Shown here: positions 46,741 to 58,879 of the stretch, piece after piece
Position numbering within the stretch: position 1 is the stretch's first letter
Layout of the letters: every line of letters begins with the position of its first letter
Made by a program: the position numbers and the translations under genes
The notes under the pieces: generated by a model
The model's database searches: none
The model's input: the letters and a program-made list of their open reading frames with translations, nothing else
Told to the model about the DNA's origin: nothing
Origin: Paraescarpia echinospica
Taxonomy: Eukaryota; Annelida; Polychaeta; Sabellida; Siboglinidae
Reading direction: 5' to 3'
Length of the DNA: 64,000 bases
Assembly: GCA_020002185.1 (NCBI GenBank)
Contig: CM034531.1
Span: forward strand, 41,506,827 to 41,570,826

Positions 46741-47032
46741 GGCTGACGGCCGATTGCATAGTAGCTACCAGTATGCTGACAGCATGTGTATAGCAGCTAC
46801 CTGTTGCTGACGACCGAGTGAATAACTCCTGTCTGTGACTGACGGTCGAGTGTACAACTCCTACACGTGGTTGACGGCCGAGTATATAACTGCCGCCTGT
46901 GGCTGACGGCCGAGTGTACAACTCCCGCCTGTAGCTGATGGTCGAATGTATAACATCTACTAGTGATTGACAGCCGAGTGTATAGCAGCAAGCTGTGTCA
47001 TGACGGCCGGGTGAATAGCAGATACATTGGAT
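46741..47032. repeat. 32-bp degenerate minisatellite
   Basis: About nine units spaced 31-33 bp, each with GCTGACGGCCGAGTGTA followed by TAACTCC-like sequence. Units are 70-90% alike. Confidence 0.85.
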
Positions 47033-47034
47033 AT

Positions 47035-48070
47035 TGGTGCTACAGCTGTGTAAAAAAAACCTAGAATGTTTTAGTTAGTTATTTGCCATTGAGTTTTATC
47101 ATTTATAATGTTTCATTTATTAGTTTATTAATTTAAAATAATAATAATAATATTATTATAGGTTTTGTTTTAGTGTAGTGTCTATTGAACACATGTGTGT
47201 TACGATTATATATAAACTGAGGCTTATTTGAAACATTTTGTTTATTTATAATTGGGACGGTCTGGTGACGAAAGTTTATGGTGTGGCTGTACAATTAGTC
47301 GGGTGTGTCTTGACTACGTCCGAATATTCACTTATTTTGTTGATATGATACACAAATTATAATACACAATGAACGTACTGTTGTTGTAAATAATGCTGAA
47401 CACAATGACAATTATATTACTAATTATTTAATTAAAAGTTATATATTTAAATAATCGATATGTAAAATGTTCTGCGACGATTAAGTCGAACTGGAAAAGA
47501 GCGATTTATTCTAAGGTAATGGTCATAGTGTAATTAATTACGACTGACATATTTTATATAAAGTCTACTCCACTTAGAGTGTATATAGCATACGTGAAGT
47601 TTGGGGTGCGATTTACTATTCGTATTAGACAACGTTTTAATGAATGCTGTAAGTGTATATTTGAGGTATATTGTAATGTACGTATCTTGTGTTGTTGTTA
47701 AACTATGTTTTACTTATTGCTATTATTGTTGTTAAACTACGTCTTACGTGTTCTTATTAAGCTGTCGTATGTATTGGCTGTTAAACAATATTAGAATGGT
47801 GCATTAGGCTACAACCAGATACGCCTCTTCATTATATGTATCACTACCTGAGATAATTACGATTTTCAGATATCGTTGATATCAACATAACGTATTCCAA
47901 TTTTAGAGGAAACCATACATGTGCCAACATTTTGGCAGTTTGTTATATTTGGTAAACGTCTGGCAGTGGATCGGACTGGGTAGATTTATAACAGTGTACG
48001 AGTGCTTGGCAATGTGTCTAGTAGTGTGTGCCAGTCTGTCTAACAGTCCGGTTATGGCCACGTGTTTTGT
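47035..48070. other. Intergenic, no supported gene
   Basis: AT-rich; short ATT repeats around 47140. Nothing recognised. Confidence 0.5.
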
Positions 48071-48241
48071 GAACATGCCAGCCGTAGATATCTATTTGTC
48101 AGTGTGCCAACACATCCAGGGTTTTGTGAACATGCCAGCCGTAGATATCTGTTTGTCAGTGTGCCAACACTGCCAGGGTGTTGTGAACATGCCAGCCGTA
48201 GATATCTGTTTGTCAGTGTGCCAACACTGCCAGGGTTTTGT
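48071..48241 (+). repeat. 57-bp tandem repeat, three units
   Basis: Starts at 48071, 48128 and 48185. The unit begins GAACATGCCAGCCGTAGATA. 57 is a multiple of three, so an open frame of 111 codons crosses it and repeats NMPAVDICLSVCQHCQG; there is no other sign that it is coding. Confidence 0.9.
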
Positions 48242-48825
48242 TAATGTGTCATAGTTATTCTCGAAATTGGCGAACTTTACAAACATATATGCATTTATTT
48301 AACTAATAGACATATTGTTTGCATTATAATAAGCAACACGAATTATTACAACTATAAAAAAAACAATTTTACCTATTTTGTACGCAAGTTTGCGAGAACA
48401 CTGGCCAAAGAACGGCGTTCTGTGTTAGGTTTGTGTTTGGCGTGTTTCCGTCACGTTCAATTTATTTGTGTTTGGCATGCGTTTCCGTCACGTTCAGTTT
48501 GTAAAAGACTACTTGGGCTGTTGTGCGTTTGCCAGTCAGTTTGCCGACTGTGTTATATTGTGTGGACGGTTCTCGGCCCAGCGATGTCAGCAGTGCGACT
48601 CGACGCACGAAACTTATAAACTGTGATCCGACACCAACATGGGTTTAATAGCGTGAATTATTTATTGGAATTATTGCAAATTGCAATCGCACATGCGCAC
48701 ACGTGCTTTCGCTCACACCAACATATGCACACAGGAATGCACTCACGTATGCACACACACTCACACGCACGCACGCACACGCATACGCGCGCGCGTATTC
48801 TCTTGCTCATGCAACACAACACAAC

Positions 48826-48925
<100 letters not shown>

Positions 48926-49000
48926 ATACTCACATGAGTATCAGACAGACGACGGGTGTCAAACAGACGACGGGTGTCAGGCAGACGAGGATAGTTTATT

Positions 49001-49066
49001 GCTAGCCTCGATTATTCAGGCACCGCGAGATGGGAGCACCGTAGGGCTCCAGTTCTACCGCCTGGA
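49001..49066. repeat. Dispersed repeat pair with 49884-49936
   Basis: CTCGATTATTCAG, then CCGCGAGATGGGAG and CCGTAGG, is shared by the two positions, suggesting two insertions or a local duplication of one element. Confidence 0.55.
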
Positions 49067-49570
49067 AGATATAACATTGGTTTTCACAGCACGACATCCT
49101 CGCAAGCCAGGGCTGTTTGACATGCAAAGCTAGCCCTGGCAGATCTCCTACGCGATGTGCGGAAGTTAGCTGAGTCAAACAAGTAATTGACTTCGCCAGT
49201 CGCGACTGCATCACCCATGAGAACAGCGCAAATACCCGCACCAATTTTAAGACGGATAAACGACTTATGGGAATCCCAATATACATTGACCCGTTCGCCC
49301 ATTAGCACGAGCAACTGAGCGGTATTGTGTATTCGAATAACTGCTTCTATTTCCTAAACATTGCATGTAACACGAGCCACGGTTTATTGAAATTTGTTTT
49401 ATTATGACCACTTGACCTGCCGCCATCCACAGATCTAGTGAGCGATTTCATAGGCTAAGCTTAAATTCAGAGTTTCGCAAAGCGATCAGCCAGAGGGTAC
49501 TGCTGGCTGGCACTGAAGTAATCAGCAGCAGGGAGCCCTGACGCGCGAGGATGGTTTAGGCTACAACATT

Positions 49571-49616
49571 AAAGGAAATAAAAATAAGGCATTAGCTAAA
49601 ATCCTTTTTCCATGTG
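49571..49616. repeat. 46-bp dispersed repeat shared with 10245-10290
   Basis: One mismatch in 46 bp to the copy in HSP90B1 intron 1. Confidence 0.6.
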
Positions 49617-50011
49617 GCGCGAGGACGCTACATGACACTAGTCCCGGTTTGCCCTGAATTCGGGTAGAGACGATGATTGGCTCTCAGGCTTAACTAGTTA
49701 AATAAGAGTCAACATATATAAATTTATGCTACGCATTGGAAACTTTGATTATATTGACACAAGTGATAAACTAAAAAGTTACATCCTAATTTATGTTTAG
49801 ATTAAGACTCGATAATGACACTGATTGGCTGCTCGCCCGAAACATTTGCTGCTGGCAGCGTACGCAAAATGGATTTTCGACCACTAGTCTCGATTATTCA
49901 GACGCCGCGAGATGGGAGAACCGTAGGAGCTGTACTAGATGCATGCATTCAAAACGTATGATGGCCGAGAAGGGCCATCGCGTTTTTGTGTGGCAACCTG
50001 CAGCGCCATGG

Positions 50012-50503
50012 AGCGATGACGCGATGCGCGATGCGATGGGCGATGCGATGAGCGATGCGCGATGCGATGGGCGATGCGATGGACGATGCGCGATGCGATG
50101 CGCGATGCGATGCGCGATGCGATGCGCGATGCGATGGACGATGCGCGATGCGATGCGCAATGCGATGGACGATGCGCGATGCGATGGGCGATGCGATGCG
50201 CGATGCGATGCGCGATGCGCGATGCGCGATGCGATGCGCGATGCGATACGCGATGCGCGATGCGATACGCGATGCGATACGCGATGCGCGATGCGATGCG
50301 CGATGCGATGCGCGATGCGATGCGCGATGCGATACGCGATGCGCGATGCGATACGCGATGCGATGCGCGATGCGCGATGCGCGATGCGATGCGCGATGCG
50401 ATGCGCGATGCGATGCGCGATGCGATGCGCGATGCGATGCGCGATGCGATACGCGATGCGATTCGCGATGCGATGCGCGATGCGATGCGCGATGCGATGG
50501 TAT
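50012..50503. repeat. CGATGCG tandem array 1
   Basis: About 490 bp built of CGATGCGATGCG and CGATGCG variants. Frames of 147-239 codons (MRDAMRDA, RIAHRIAH) cross it in several frames at once and are artefacts. The flanks (49955-50011 and 50504-50640) are homologous, in inverse order, to the flanks of array 2. Confidence 0.95.
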
Positions 50504-50649
50504 AAATTATAAAGATGCCGTAATGAGCATGCGTACGTCGAAAACGAGACTTTGGCAGCCATTTGTATTTTATTAAACGTATTCCTTTTTGTGTTCAGAG
50601 CATGTGATGATGGCTGATGATGCTGACTGTACGTATACGGTTACATATA

Positions 50650-52594
50650 TATTTGGTTTGCGCACACAATTTGTAACTGTTGTGACGAAAGTCTGGGTCA
50701 AACACATTTCATAACATCACATATAAAATTATGTACTTCTTTTTCCGCTCAAATTGCAGTTTTTTTTATATATTTCCGTCTGGATATCCTTGGTAGAAAA
50801 TATAAAACTTGTTTTGAATACATGGGAAGAGACGACAACTTTTTTCAACTTTCGCTTATTGCAAATGCCGTTCATTTGTGTCCAAGTTTATGTTTCAGTT
50901 ATTATAAACAGCTACAATATTCGGTTTAACAATTCCATGGTGCACGTAAAATAATTTAATAAAAAGAAGAACAAGAAGAAACAGATTGTGCAATTGAAGA
51001 AAAGAAATCAGCAACACAAATCACAGCAATACTATTGTCATGAATACACGCATTTGAATGCAACAAAGAATGTTAGTTATATAAGTCACTAACATTATTT
51101 ACTCACAAAAATCTCTTGACCCTTAGACGTTGCAAGTGCATATATACAATCCACTGTTGTTGCTATATAGTTCCATAGCTTAACACCTCGACGTCTAATG
51201 GTTTTATATAATACGTTGGTTTTAGAAATCGGTACATGCCGTAGATCCACATGGCGTGTCCTATAATTATTGGTTAACGATTTGCAGTTAAATACCGGAA
51301 GGACAATTGGTTTCTCATTCTACCATGTGCAACGGCCAACACATTTTCTTTAGACAACCAATTTGTAATTAAACAGGCTGAAACGATCACAAACAATTGC
51401 TAAGAAAGCGCATGTTAAATGTATGATTATTTTTAAAATATTTTAAAAATCGTTTTGTCAACGCGGATTTGAAATACCGCATGAAAATGTCTGTATTGTT
51501 ATCTGTGTCATGTTTACGAGTTAAAGTTCGCCACTTATGACATGTATTGCGTTTCAGCAGTGACACGTGGTGCAAGTCCCTGGAAGACTAGCTCAGTGGT
51601 TACGCCGCTACAGCCTCAATCACGGGGTTTCCTGCACATCCTCTTCATGTGTCTGATGTCTTCCTTGTCGTCTTCGACTTTGTAGTCTACAGTAGATATA
51701 GCGTTTTACACAAGCTAGTAAAATGTTATAACATACATTGTATAACAGTACAAATGTTTCAATCAAACTTAGGGAAGACAACAACTATATTATCAATATC
51801 AATGTTTGTGTTTAAAAACATTCCTTAAATCGATGCTGTCTGTAGAACAATAGCCTTGTCTAAAACTAAACAAAGGTTGTTTGCCAAAAAATTATTATAG
51901 TATCCTATGCTTAATAAGGTGAGCTAATTTTCTACTTTACAATTCATTTGTAAATATAATTTTCTCACCGTATACCAATTGTTCATAATGTACTCTCACT
52001 CCTATTTTGCATGTTTTAATAACATAGACTATATTCACTTTATTTTACATACTGTAATGATGTACATACATCGGTTTGCTTAATGGTACTGTTGTGATTC
52101 TGAAAAAGGTTCCTATCGCTCCGCTAGGATCTTTGGGATGAATGCAATTATTAAATACGTACGTCAAATATGCACAATAAACTTGAAATGCCTTATACGT
52201 ATGTGTGCAAATTACATAGCATTAATGTACATTAATTTAAATGCTACGTTAACATAAATCTCTGGCAAGAAATACAGCAGGTCTGGTTTTCCTCGGATGA
52301 CCGTATCGCTTGTGCGCCTTACGCTCGTTCGTTTTTTATCAGTGCCAACTATACTCTGTGTTAATGATTTCTCTTAAAACGTGCGGTGCAAACAAATTTA
52401 ACGAATATGCACAAAGAAGCACGGTGTTTCAGAATTGTGTACAACATATTACTTATTGTATGTTAATATAATCGTCGATTGAAATGATTCCTTGAAACTC
52501 GTAGTATTTCATCGTTCAGTTTTCTAAGAAAGATGCTTCTGATATACATCATGTTTTCACTGTAATTGTAATTTCACTGTAATTGTTGTATACA

Positions 52595-52630
<36 letters not shown>

Positions 52631-52632
52631 CA

Positions 52633-52673
<41 letters not shown>

Positions 52674-53340
52674 GACGTGTGATGTTACGAAAGCAAAACG
52701 TGTGATGCTAATTACTATGACCATGCATACCGCCGATACCGTACATACTTATGTGATAATGTAATTTCTCCGTATTTACAATGAATAAATAATGTAAACC
52801 AATACTCATTGAATATTTTTACTGTTGAGGTGTATACTCTTGGTTTCTATGGGAACTTCCATAGACAACAACAACATGTCTTACGACATATCATCAAGGT
52901 GATCCCATCTGAACGATTGTCCTCCAAAAACACATTCGCCTTTCCTCGTCCCATTCTGATACACCTTAACAGCTATGTTACACGGCTGTAACACAACTGA
53001 ATTTTTTAGACTAGAGAGCAATGTCGTTTTCTATATGATTCAGCACAAACGAGTATATCAAAATTGTAATTTACACCTGGGAGTGCCGATGCACTAAAGT
53101 GGGGGTTAAGTAGCACTTTTGGTTAATTGTATCTCTTGTCTGGCAAGTGGATTACATAATGTGTCAAAGTCGGTGCGTCTGTGGAGACGATAATCCCTGG
53201 GTCAGGAGCTATAATTAGAACAGCACCACCTCCCAAAATTGCAGCAGTGGACTAGAATGATGCTACTTATTTACATCGTCTGGTCGTAGTTGCGCATGTG
53301 GTTGTGTCTTTGATGTCGACACAATTGTTTCTGAACAAGC
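50650..53340. other. Intergenic, no supported gene
   Basis: AT-rich with only short frames. A perfect-looking TA microsatellite occupies 52590-52670. A tRNA-like A-box near 51592 lacks a matching B box. Confidence 0.5.
52590..52670. repeat. TA microsatellite
   Basis: TA runs with occasional CATA interruptions. Confidence 0.95.
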
Positions 53341-53342
53341 AT

Positions 53343-53575
53343 AAGCATGAGTCAACTAAGATGGGCAGGGCTTGTAGAGAAAATGGGAAAAGAACGGATG
53401 GCAAAGAGAGCAGATGTATAGAGACGGGAAGGGAAAAGGAGGCGAGGAAGAACTAGACTGCGATGGGAAAACTATGGAAAAAGAGATTTTGAAGGATTGG
53501 GAGAAAGGTGGAAAACGAGAGCGAATGATCTGGTGGAGAGAGCTGTGCAGGATCAGCGAGAGAAATTACAAAAAA
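53343..53575 (+). pseudogene. LINE ORF2 extreme C-terminal fragment
   Basis: Translates as SQLRWAGLVEKMGKERMAKR, then RRRGRTRLRWENYGKRDFEG, the basic segment that closes many RTE/I-type reverse-transcriptase proteins. A stop lies between the two parts. Confidence 0.6.
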
Positions 53576-53929
53576 ATCAGACATCAAGCATAGGAATCGA
53601 GGCCAGTTTCACCCCTGACAGACATGGATATATGAGGAGTTCAAATTCATGCTTGTGGAGAGCCTCAATGTAGATATTTGGGGGGTGTAAATCGAGGTTT
53701 TTGAAGAGCCTGAAGATGGAGTTATTTTGGCGAGCCTCAATGGGTGTGCAAATTGTGATTTTGGAGAGCCTTAATGTTGCTGTTTTGGCGAGCCTCAAGA
53801 GGGGGAATGCAAATCGAGGTTTTGGAGAGCCTCAACCCACCAAATATCCACCATGTTCCGACGCCAGTGTTTTGGGTTTGGCTTTGTTGTCTGGGCTTGA
53901 ACAAATTCGTGACCTTAGGCAACACTGGA

Positions 53930-54065
53930 TGCCTTTTATGTTCAACGCATGTGTCCATGGTTGATGACTTTGAGTGTGCGTATACGGTTACACATCTAGT
54001 TACTGTGCATAAAAGATTATGTGATTGTACTTCTAAATATTATGATAGAAGCCTAATGCGATTGA
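53930..54065 (+). repeat. Dispersed repeat also flanking the CGATGCG arrays
   Basis: GCGTATACGGTTACACATCT, AAAAGATTATGTGATTGTAC and TTCTAAATATT also occur, inverted, at about 55590-55700 next to array 2; a shorter match lies near 50620-50650 next to array 1. A mobile family whose other copies carry the array is the simplest reading. Confidence 0.6.
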
Positions 54066-54416
54066 GTTTAGACTAAGATAAATGGGGGCATGCGAGCAAT
54101 CACCTTAAAGAATGTAATCTAGGTTCTCTCACCAAAACCGGAGACCAAAAATGAATTATTTCATAGCATGAGGTGTGTACCTCTTCTACCACTCCCCATT
54201 TCATTTTTGGTTTCATCTGAATATCCTTGATCAAAAATATAAACGATAATTTATGTACCTCCACACATGAAAAACAGGGATGTTTGATGGCATTTTTCAG
54301 TTGAACATTAACCGTGGGCTTTGAACTATACATTTCTTGAATATTTATTCATTAATGACATCATATATTTTCATAGGTGTACATATCATGTTCATTATGC
54401 CTTACATAAATAAAAC

Positions 54417-54538
<122 letters not shown>

Positions 54539-54539
54539 A

Positions 54540-55580
54540 TCAGTTAGATCCTACTAAACTTGAGTGTATTTAGTTTATAATAAAATATCTAAATCGTAAA
54601 CTAAAATAGTATTGTCTCTAATTATTTTACCAAAACTACATATAAAATGCACAAACGAGGTAGCGAATCGTTGTTCCTAGAGTGTAGTTTCATTTTTGCT
54701 AAGGGATCATCTCGGAACATCGATGTCCGATGTCAAGCGAAATTATTTTTGTTTGGGGGACTGGGGTCTGAGGCAGTTTTATCTGGCGTCGGACATCGAC
54801 CGACACTCTTAATTATACTGGTATCATCATATTAATGTTAAAAAATTGGGTGGGGGGGGCTGAGGCAAGATGAAAGTAATTTCGTCTGATATCGGACATC
54901 GACGTTCTGAGATGACCCCTAAGTGAATCGAATTGTAGACGCACCGCGCGCACCGTGCACCTCCTAGTAGACCTACTACAAGTTAACTTCCTGTTAATTT
55001 CGGCTGTTTATTACTTGGTCCAATAGCGCTGGTAGCCTGATTTGAGCGGTCCTATTTATTGACACCGCGTTATTCATACTTGTATTTAGGCGCAACGCTG
55101 CTTTTATGTGCTACTACGGAACCCAGATTAAGTAATTAAACATCACTGCATTTGTATCGAAGATCGTCTCACGGAATATGTGTCAGTTTCTTCCAGATAT
55201 GGAAATATTGGGGACCGAGGAGTAAATCAAGAAGCATAAATTATGAAAAGTTTATATTTTAATTTATATAAGGCATAAATAACATGTTTGCATTCTGAAC
55301 AAATATTATGTCATTAATTAATAAATATAAACAAATAGGCTTCAAAACTGTTGGTTAATGTTAAACTGAGAAATACCTTAACCATCCCTGGTTCATCGTG
55401 TCTGCAGGCACACAAAATAGTGTTTATATTTGCGATCAGGGATATCCAGATGGAAACAATAATTATTTAACAAATAAAATGTTGAATAGGTACATATTTC
55501 ATTTTATAAAGTAACCTATTTCAGTCCCTAGTTTAGTTTTTGCGAAGAAGCTGCCTGCCTGGCATCCGTTTTTGTTTGGC
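54540..55580. other. Intergenic, no supported gene
   Basis: Short AT-rich frames only. ATCATCTCGGAACATCGATG (54706) and its near-inverted counterpart around 54893-54920 flank about 200 bp and may be the arms of a small TIR element. Confidence 0.4.
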
Positions 55581-55810
55581 TAAATTCAATCCCAGTAGAT
55601 GTCCGAGACAATATTTAGAAGTACAATCACATAATCTTTTGTGCACAATAACTAGATGTGTAACCGTATACGTACAGTCAGCGTCATCAGCCATCATCAC
55701 ATGCTCTGAACACAAAAAGAAATGTGCTTAATACAAATAAATAAAAATGGCTGCCTAAGTCTCGTTTTCGGCGTACGCATGCTCATTGCGGCACCTTTAT
55801 AATGTATACC

Positions 55811-56160
55811 ATCGCATCGCGCATCGCATCGCGCATCGCATCGCGCATCGCATCGCGCATCGCATCGCGCATCGCATCGCGCATCGCATCGCGCATCGCG
55901 TATCGCATCGCGCATCGCATCGCGCATCGCGTATCGCATCGCGCATCGCATCGCGTATCGCATCGCGCATCGCGCATCGCATCGCGCATCGCGCATCGCG
56001 CATCGCATCGCCCATCGCATCGCGCATCGTCCATTGCATCGCGCATCGCATCGCGCATCGTCCATCGCATCGCGCATCGCATCGCGCATCGTCCATCGCA
56101 TCGCCCATCGCATCGCGCATCGCTCATCGCATCGCCCATCGCATCGCGCATCGCGTCATC
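55811..56160. repeat. CGATGCG tandem array 2 (inverted)
   Basis: About 350 bp of CGCATCGCATCG, the complement of array 1. Flank homology to array 1 extends beyond the repeats on both sides, so both are inverted copies of one larger element. Confidence 0.95.
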
Positions 56161-56629
56161 GCCCCATGGCGCTGCAGATTGCCACACAAAAACGCCCTTC
56201 TCGGCCATCATAAAAAAGCGTGTTCTCGGTCAGATTCTTTTTCCCGGCGTGTCACGTAGCCGGGCGAATGTCGGTTAAGCGAGACTACATTGTTGCGCGC
56301 GGAAATGGCGGAACTATTAATTTGGTAGACGCGACTACACCAGATGGCGCTATTGTCGGCCGTGGCGTCAACATTGAAACCAACGTGTATAAACGAGGCC
56401 TGTTACGACCCATTTTGTAATGAACGACTCATTTTGTAACAACATCAGGCCCATTTTGTAATAACGGCCCATTTGGTAATCACATGACGCTAAGTTTTTA
56501 ATAAATCTATGTACCCATTTTGTAATAACAGGAGGCCAATTTTATAATAATCTCATTGTGCCTCTCTATTCTGTGTCACTTTACTCATAACACAAATGCC
56601 GATTTTGTAACAACAATACACAACCATCG

Positions 56630-57295
56630 ATGAATGTCGAGAAAAAGAAGATGAAGAAAAATAAGATTATGATAATGAAGAAAACGAATAGGAGGATGAC
56701 AATGAAAATTATGATGAAGAGGATGATGAAGACTATGATGATGATGAAAAAGAGTATGATAACTAAGATGATGAGGTGACGATTAAGACTATGGTTGTTG
56801 ATGTTGATGATGATGAAACCGAAGACTAACATTATGGTGATGATGAAGGTGAAGAGTATGGCAATGAAGAGTAAGACTATGATGATGACAAAGAAGAAGA
56901 CGATGAAGGTGATGAAGATGGTGATGAAAATGAAGATAATCACGATGATGATGACGATAATGATGAACACGACGACGACAAAGACGAATGTTGATGACGA
57001 TGATGAAGATAATGACGACTATAAAGATGATAATTAAAAAGAAGACGAACGCGATTATGACGACAACGAAGATAACGAACATGAAAGCGAAAGAAATGAT
57101 GATGGTGATGACAATGATGGAGATGAAGGTAAATATGAAGATGATAACGAATATGTATACAAAGGTTATGATGATGGTGATTATGATGATGCTGATGAAA
57201 AAGAAGACAACAACAAAGAAGTAGGCGATGATGATGAAGATGGTGATGAAGAAGATGAAGATGGCGGTGGTGATGTTAGTCCCCTTAGAAGTTGA
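56630..57295 (+). repeat. Purine-rich GAT/GAA region
   Basis: Strong strand asymmetry: nearly all G, A and T with GATGAT and GAAGA words. Frames such as the 129-codon minus-strand one (Ile/Phe-rich) are artefacts. Confidence 0.85.
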
Positions 57296-57340
57296 ATTGA
57301 ATGTTGGAAATATGTTAAATACGGGCGCCGTTTCTAGATA

Positions 57341-57440
57341 GTAGTATTAGTAGTAGTAGCAGTAGTAGTAGTAGTAATAGTAGTAGTAGCAGTAGTAGTA
57401 GTAGTAATAGTAGTAGTAGCAGTAGTAGTAGTAGTAATAA
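57341..57440. repeat. AGT trinucleotide microsatellite
   Basis: AGTAGT runs with regular AGC and AAT interruptions. A period near 30 bp shows partial higher-order duplication. It abuts the 3' end of a LINE and may have grown from the LINE's terminal repeat. Confidence 0.9.
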
Positions 57441-57449
57441 ACTCGCCTA

Positions 57450-58565
57450 ATAAAGCGCCTATATCCCCAGGAATCTGAGCTCAGAGGGGCAACATACAAG
57501 AATCGTTGGGCAAAATCGTCAATAGGGACAAGCAAGAGTCGTTATTAGAGCAAGGGACCGCCGAAGGTTAGAATGAGAATGCAATTTGAAATTAATTAGT
57601 CTTAAGTTTAAGTTTTTTTTACGAAAGGTAAATATAGTCTCTTGTATTCGATATGTAAATGGAAGTCAGTGTAACTCTTTAAGTAGGGGCAGTGATGGTG
57701 TGCGATGAGATGCTTTTAGTACCACACGTGCTAAACAATTCTGTACATGTTTGAGTTTAAGTAAGTCAAAGCGACTGCTAATAAGAAATACTTATATTAT
57801 TTTAGCAGTAGATAAAAACAAATGACACCGAATTCGACGGAAATCACGTGTAAGATAGAAACAGGATTTACATACTTGAGAAATGTTCTGGTAAAAGCTG
57901 AAATCTCTGTCAAAGACAACACCTACATTACGAACGGTATTTGATGGTGATGTATCATTAACAAAGAAATTAACTGGGAAGTAGTTAACAACCTTGTTTC
58001 GTTGTTGTTTTGTGCCAATAATAATTGCATCAGTTTTATCTGGATTTAACATCAACTTATTTGCTTCCATCCACAGCAAGATGTCAGTGAGACAGTCATT
58101 TAAAGTTGATAGAGATGTCTGTGTATCAGTTGGTGAAAGTGATATACACACCTGTGTGTCGTCAGCATACAAGTGATGATTTATATTATGATTAGTTATG
58201 ACTAGACTAAGGGATGTAGTGTATAAGCTAAACAGAACAGGGCCAAGGACAGAACCTTGTGGGACACCAAATGGAAGATGTTGTGGACAAGACAATGAGC
58301 CAGATATATTAATGCTTTGGTATCGGTCTGAAAAAATACGAACTAAACCACTGAAGGAAATCCCAAAATGTCTATGGAGGCGATGTAAAAGAATGTCGTG
58401 ATCTGTTGTATTAAACGCAGCTGATAGATCTAGCAAGGTGACAGCAGTCAATTGCTTACAACGTCATTGCGTGTAGTAAGAAGAGCCGTCTCACTTGAAT
58501 GAAATCGCTTATATGCAGTTTGTAGATCATTTGATAAGTGCTGCGTATAAACAAGTGAGCCTACG
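57450..58565 (-). pseudogene. CR1-like non-LTR retrotransposon, 5'-truncated (copy B)
   Basis: Minus strand, same subfamily as copy A. Reading from 58451: LLDLSAAFNTTDHDILLHRL, PFGVPQGSVLGPVLFSLYTT, the YADDTQ active site, then NKLMLNPDKTDAIIIGTKQQ. Its 3' end, just beyond GAGCTCAGATTCC, is close to the AGT microsatellite. A 219-codon frame survives, but the 5' part and the endonuclease are absent. Confidence 0.82.
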
Positions 58566-58879
58566 ATGCAGCGTCTTATTTTGTCAGTAAGAATTTATTG
58601 TACTTTTTATTCACTGTTCTGTACGTTTGTCTGCCAAATGTTCACACTGATTAGCTAGTCGTGTGCCGCCCCATCCATACGTTTCCGCTCATACCTCAAA
58701 CTGCCCGCAGGCAAGGATATAGAACATCTGTCGTCCAGTACATTTCCTGCCTTATCATGACCTCGTAAAGTCTATTGATATTCGCACTCGCTGAAAGGTT
58801 TCTGAAACCAACTATTAGTATTATGCATCAATTCGGTATTTAATAATATAGTAATAATAATAATATATGTAATAATAAT

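Noticed and set aside
49793..50576. Long frames rich in MRDA and RIAH across array 1
   Set aside because: Several frames on both strands are open at once because the CGATGCG repeat lacks stop codons; no start context or domain supports coding.
51585..51660. tRNA-like TAGCTCAGTGGTTACGCC
   Set aside because: No B box at the proper distance and no cloverleaf.
55697..56278. Frames of 107-158 codons across array 2
   Set aside because: Same cause as array 1: the repeat is stop-free in several frames.
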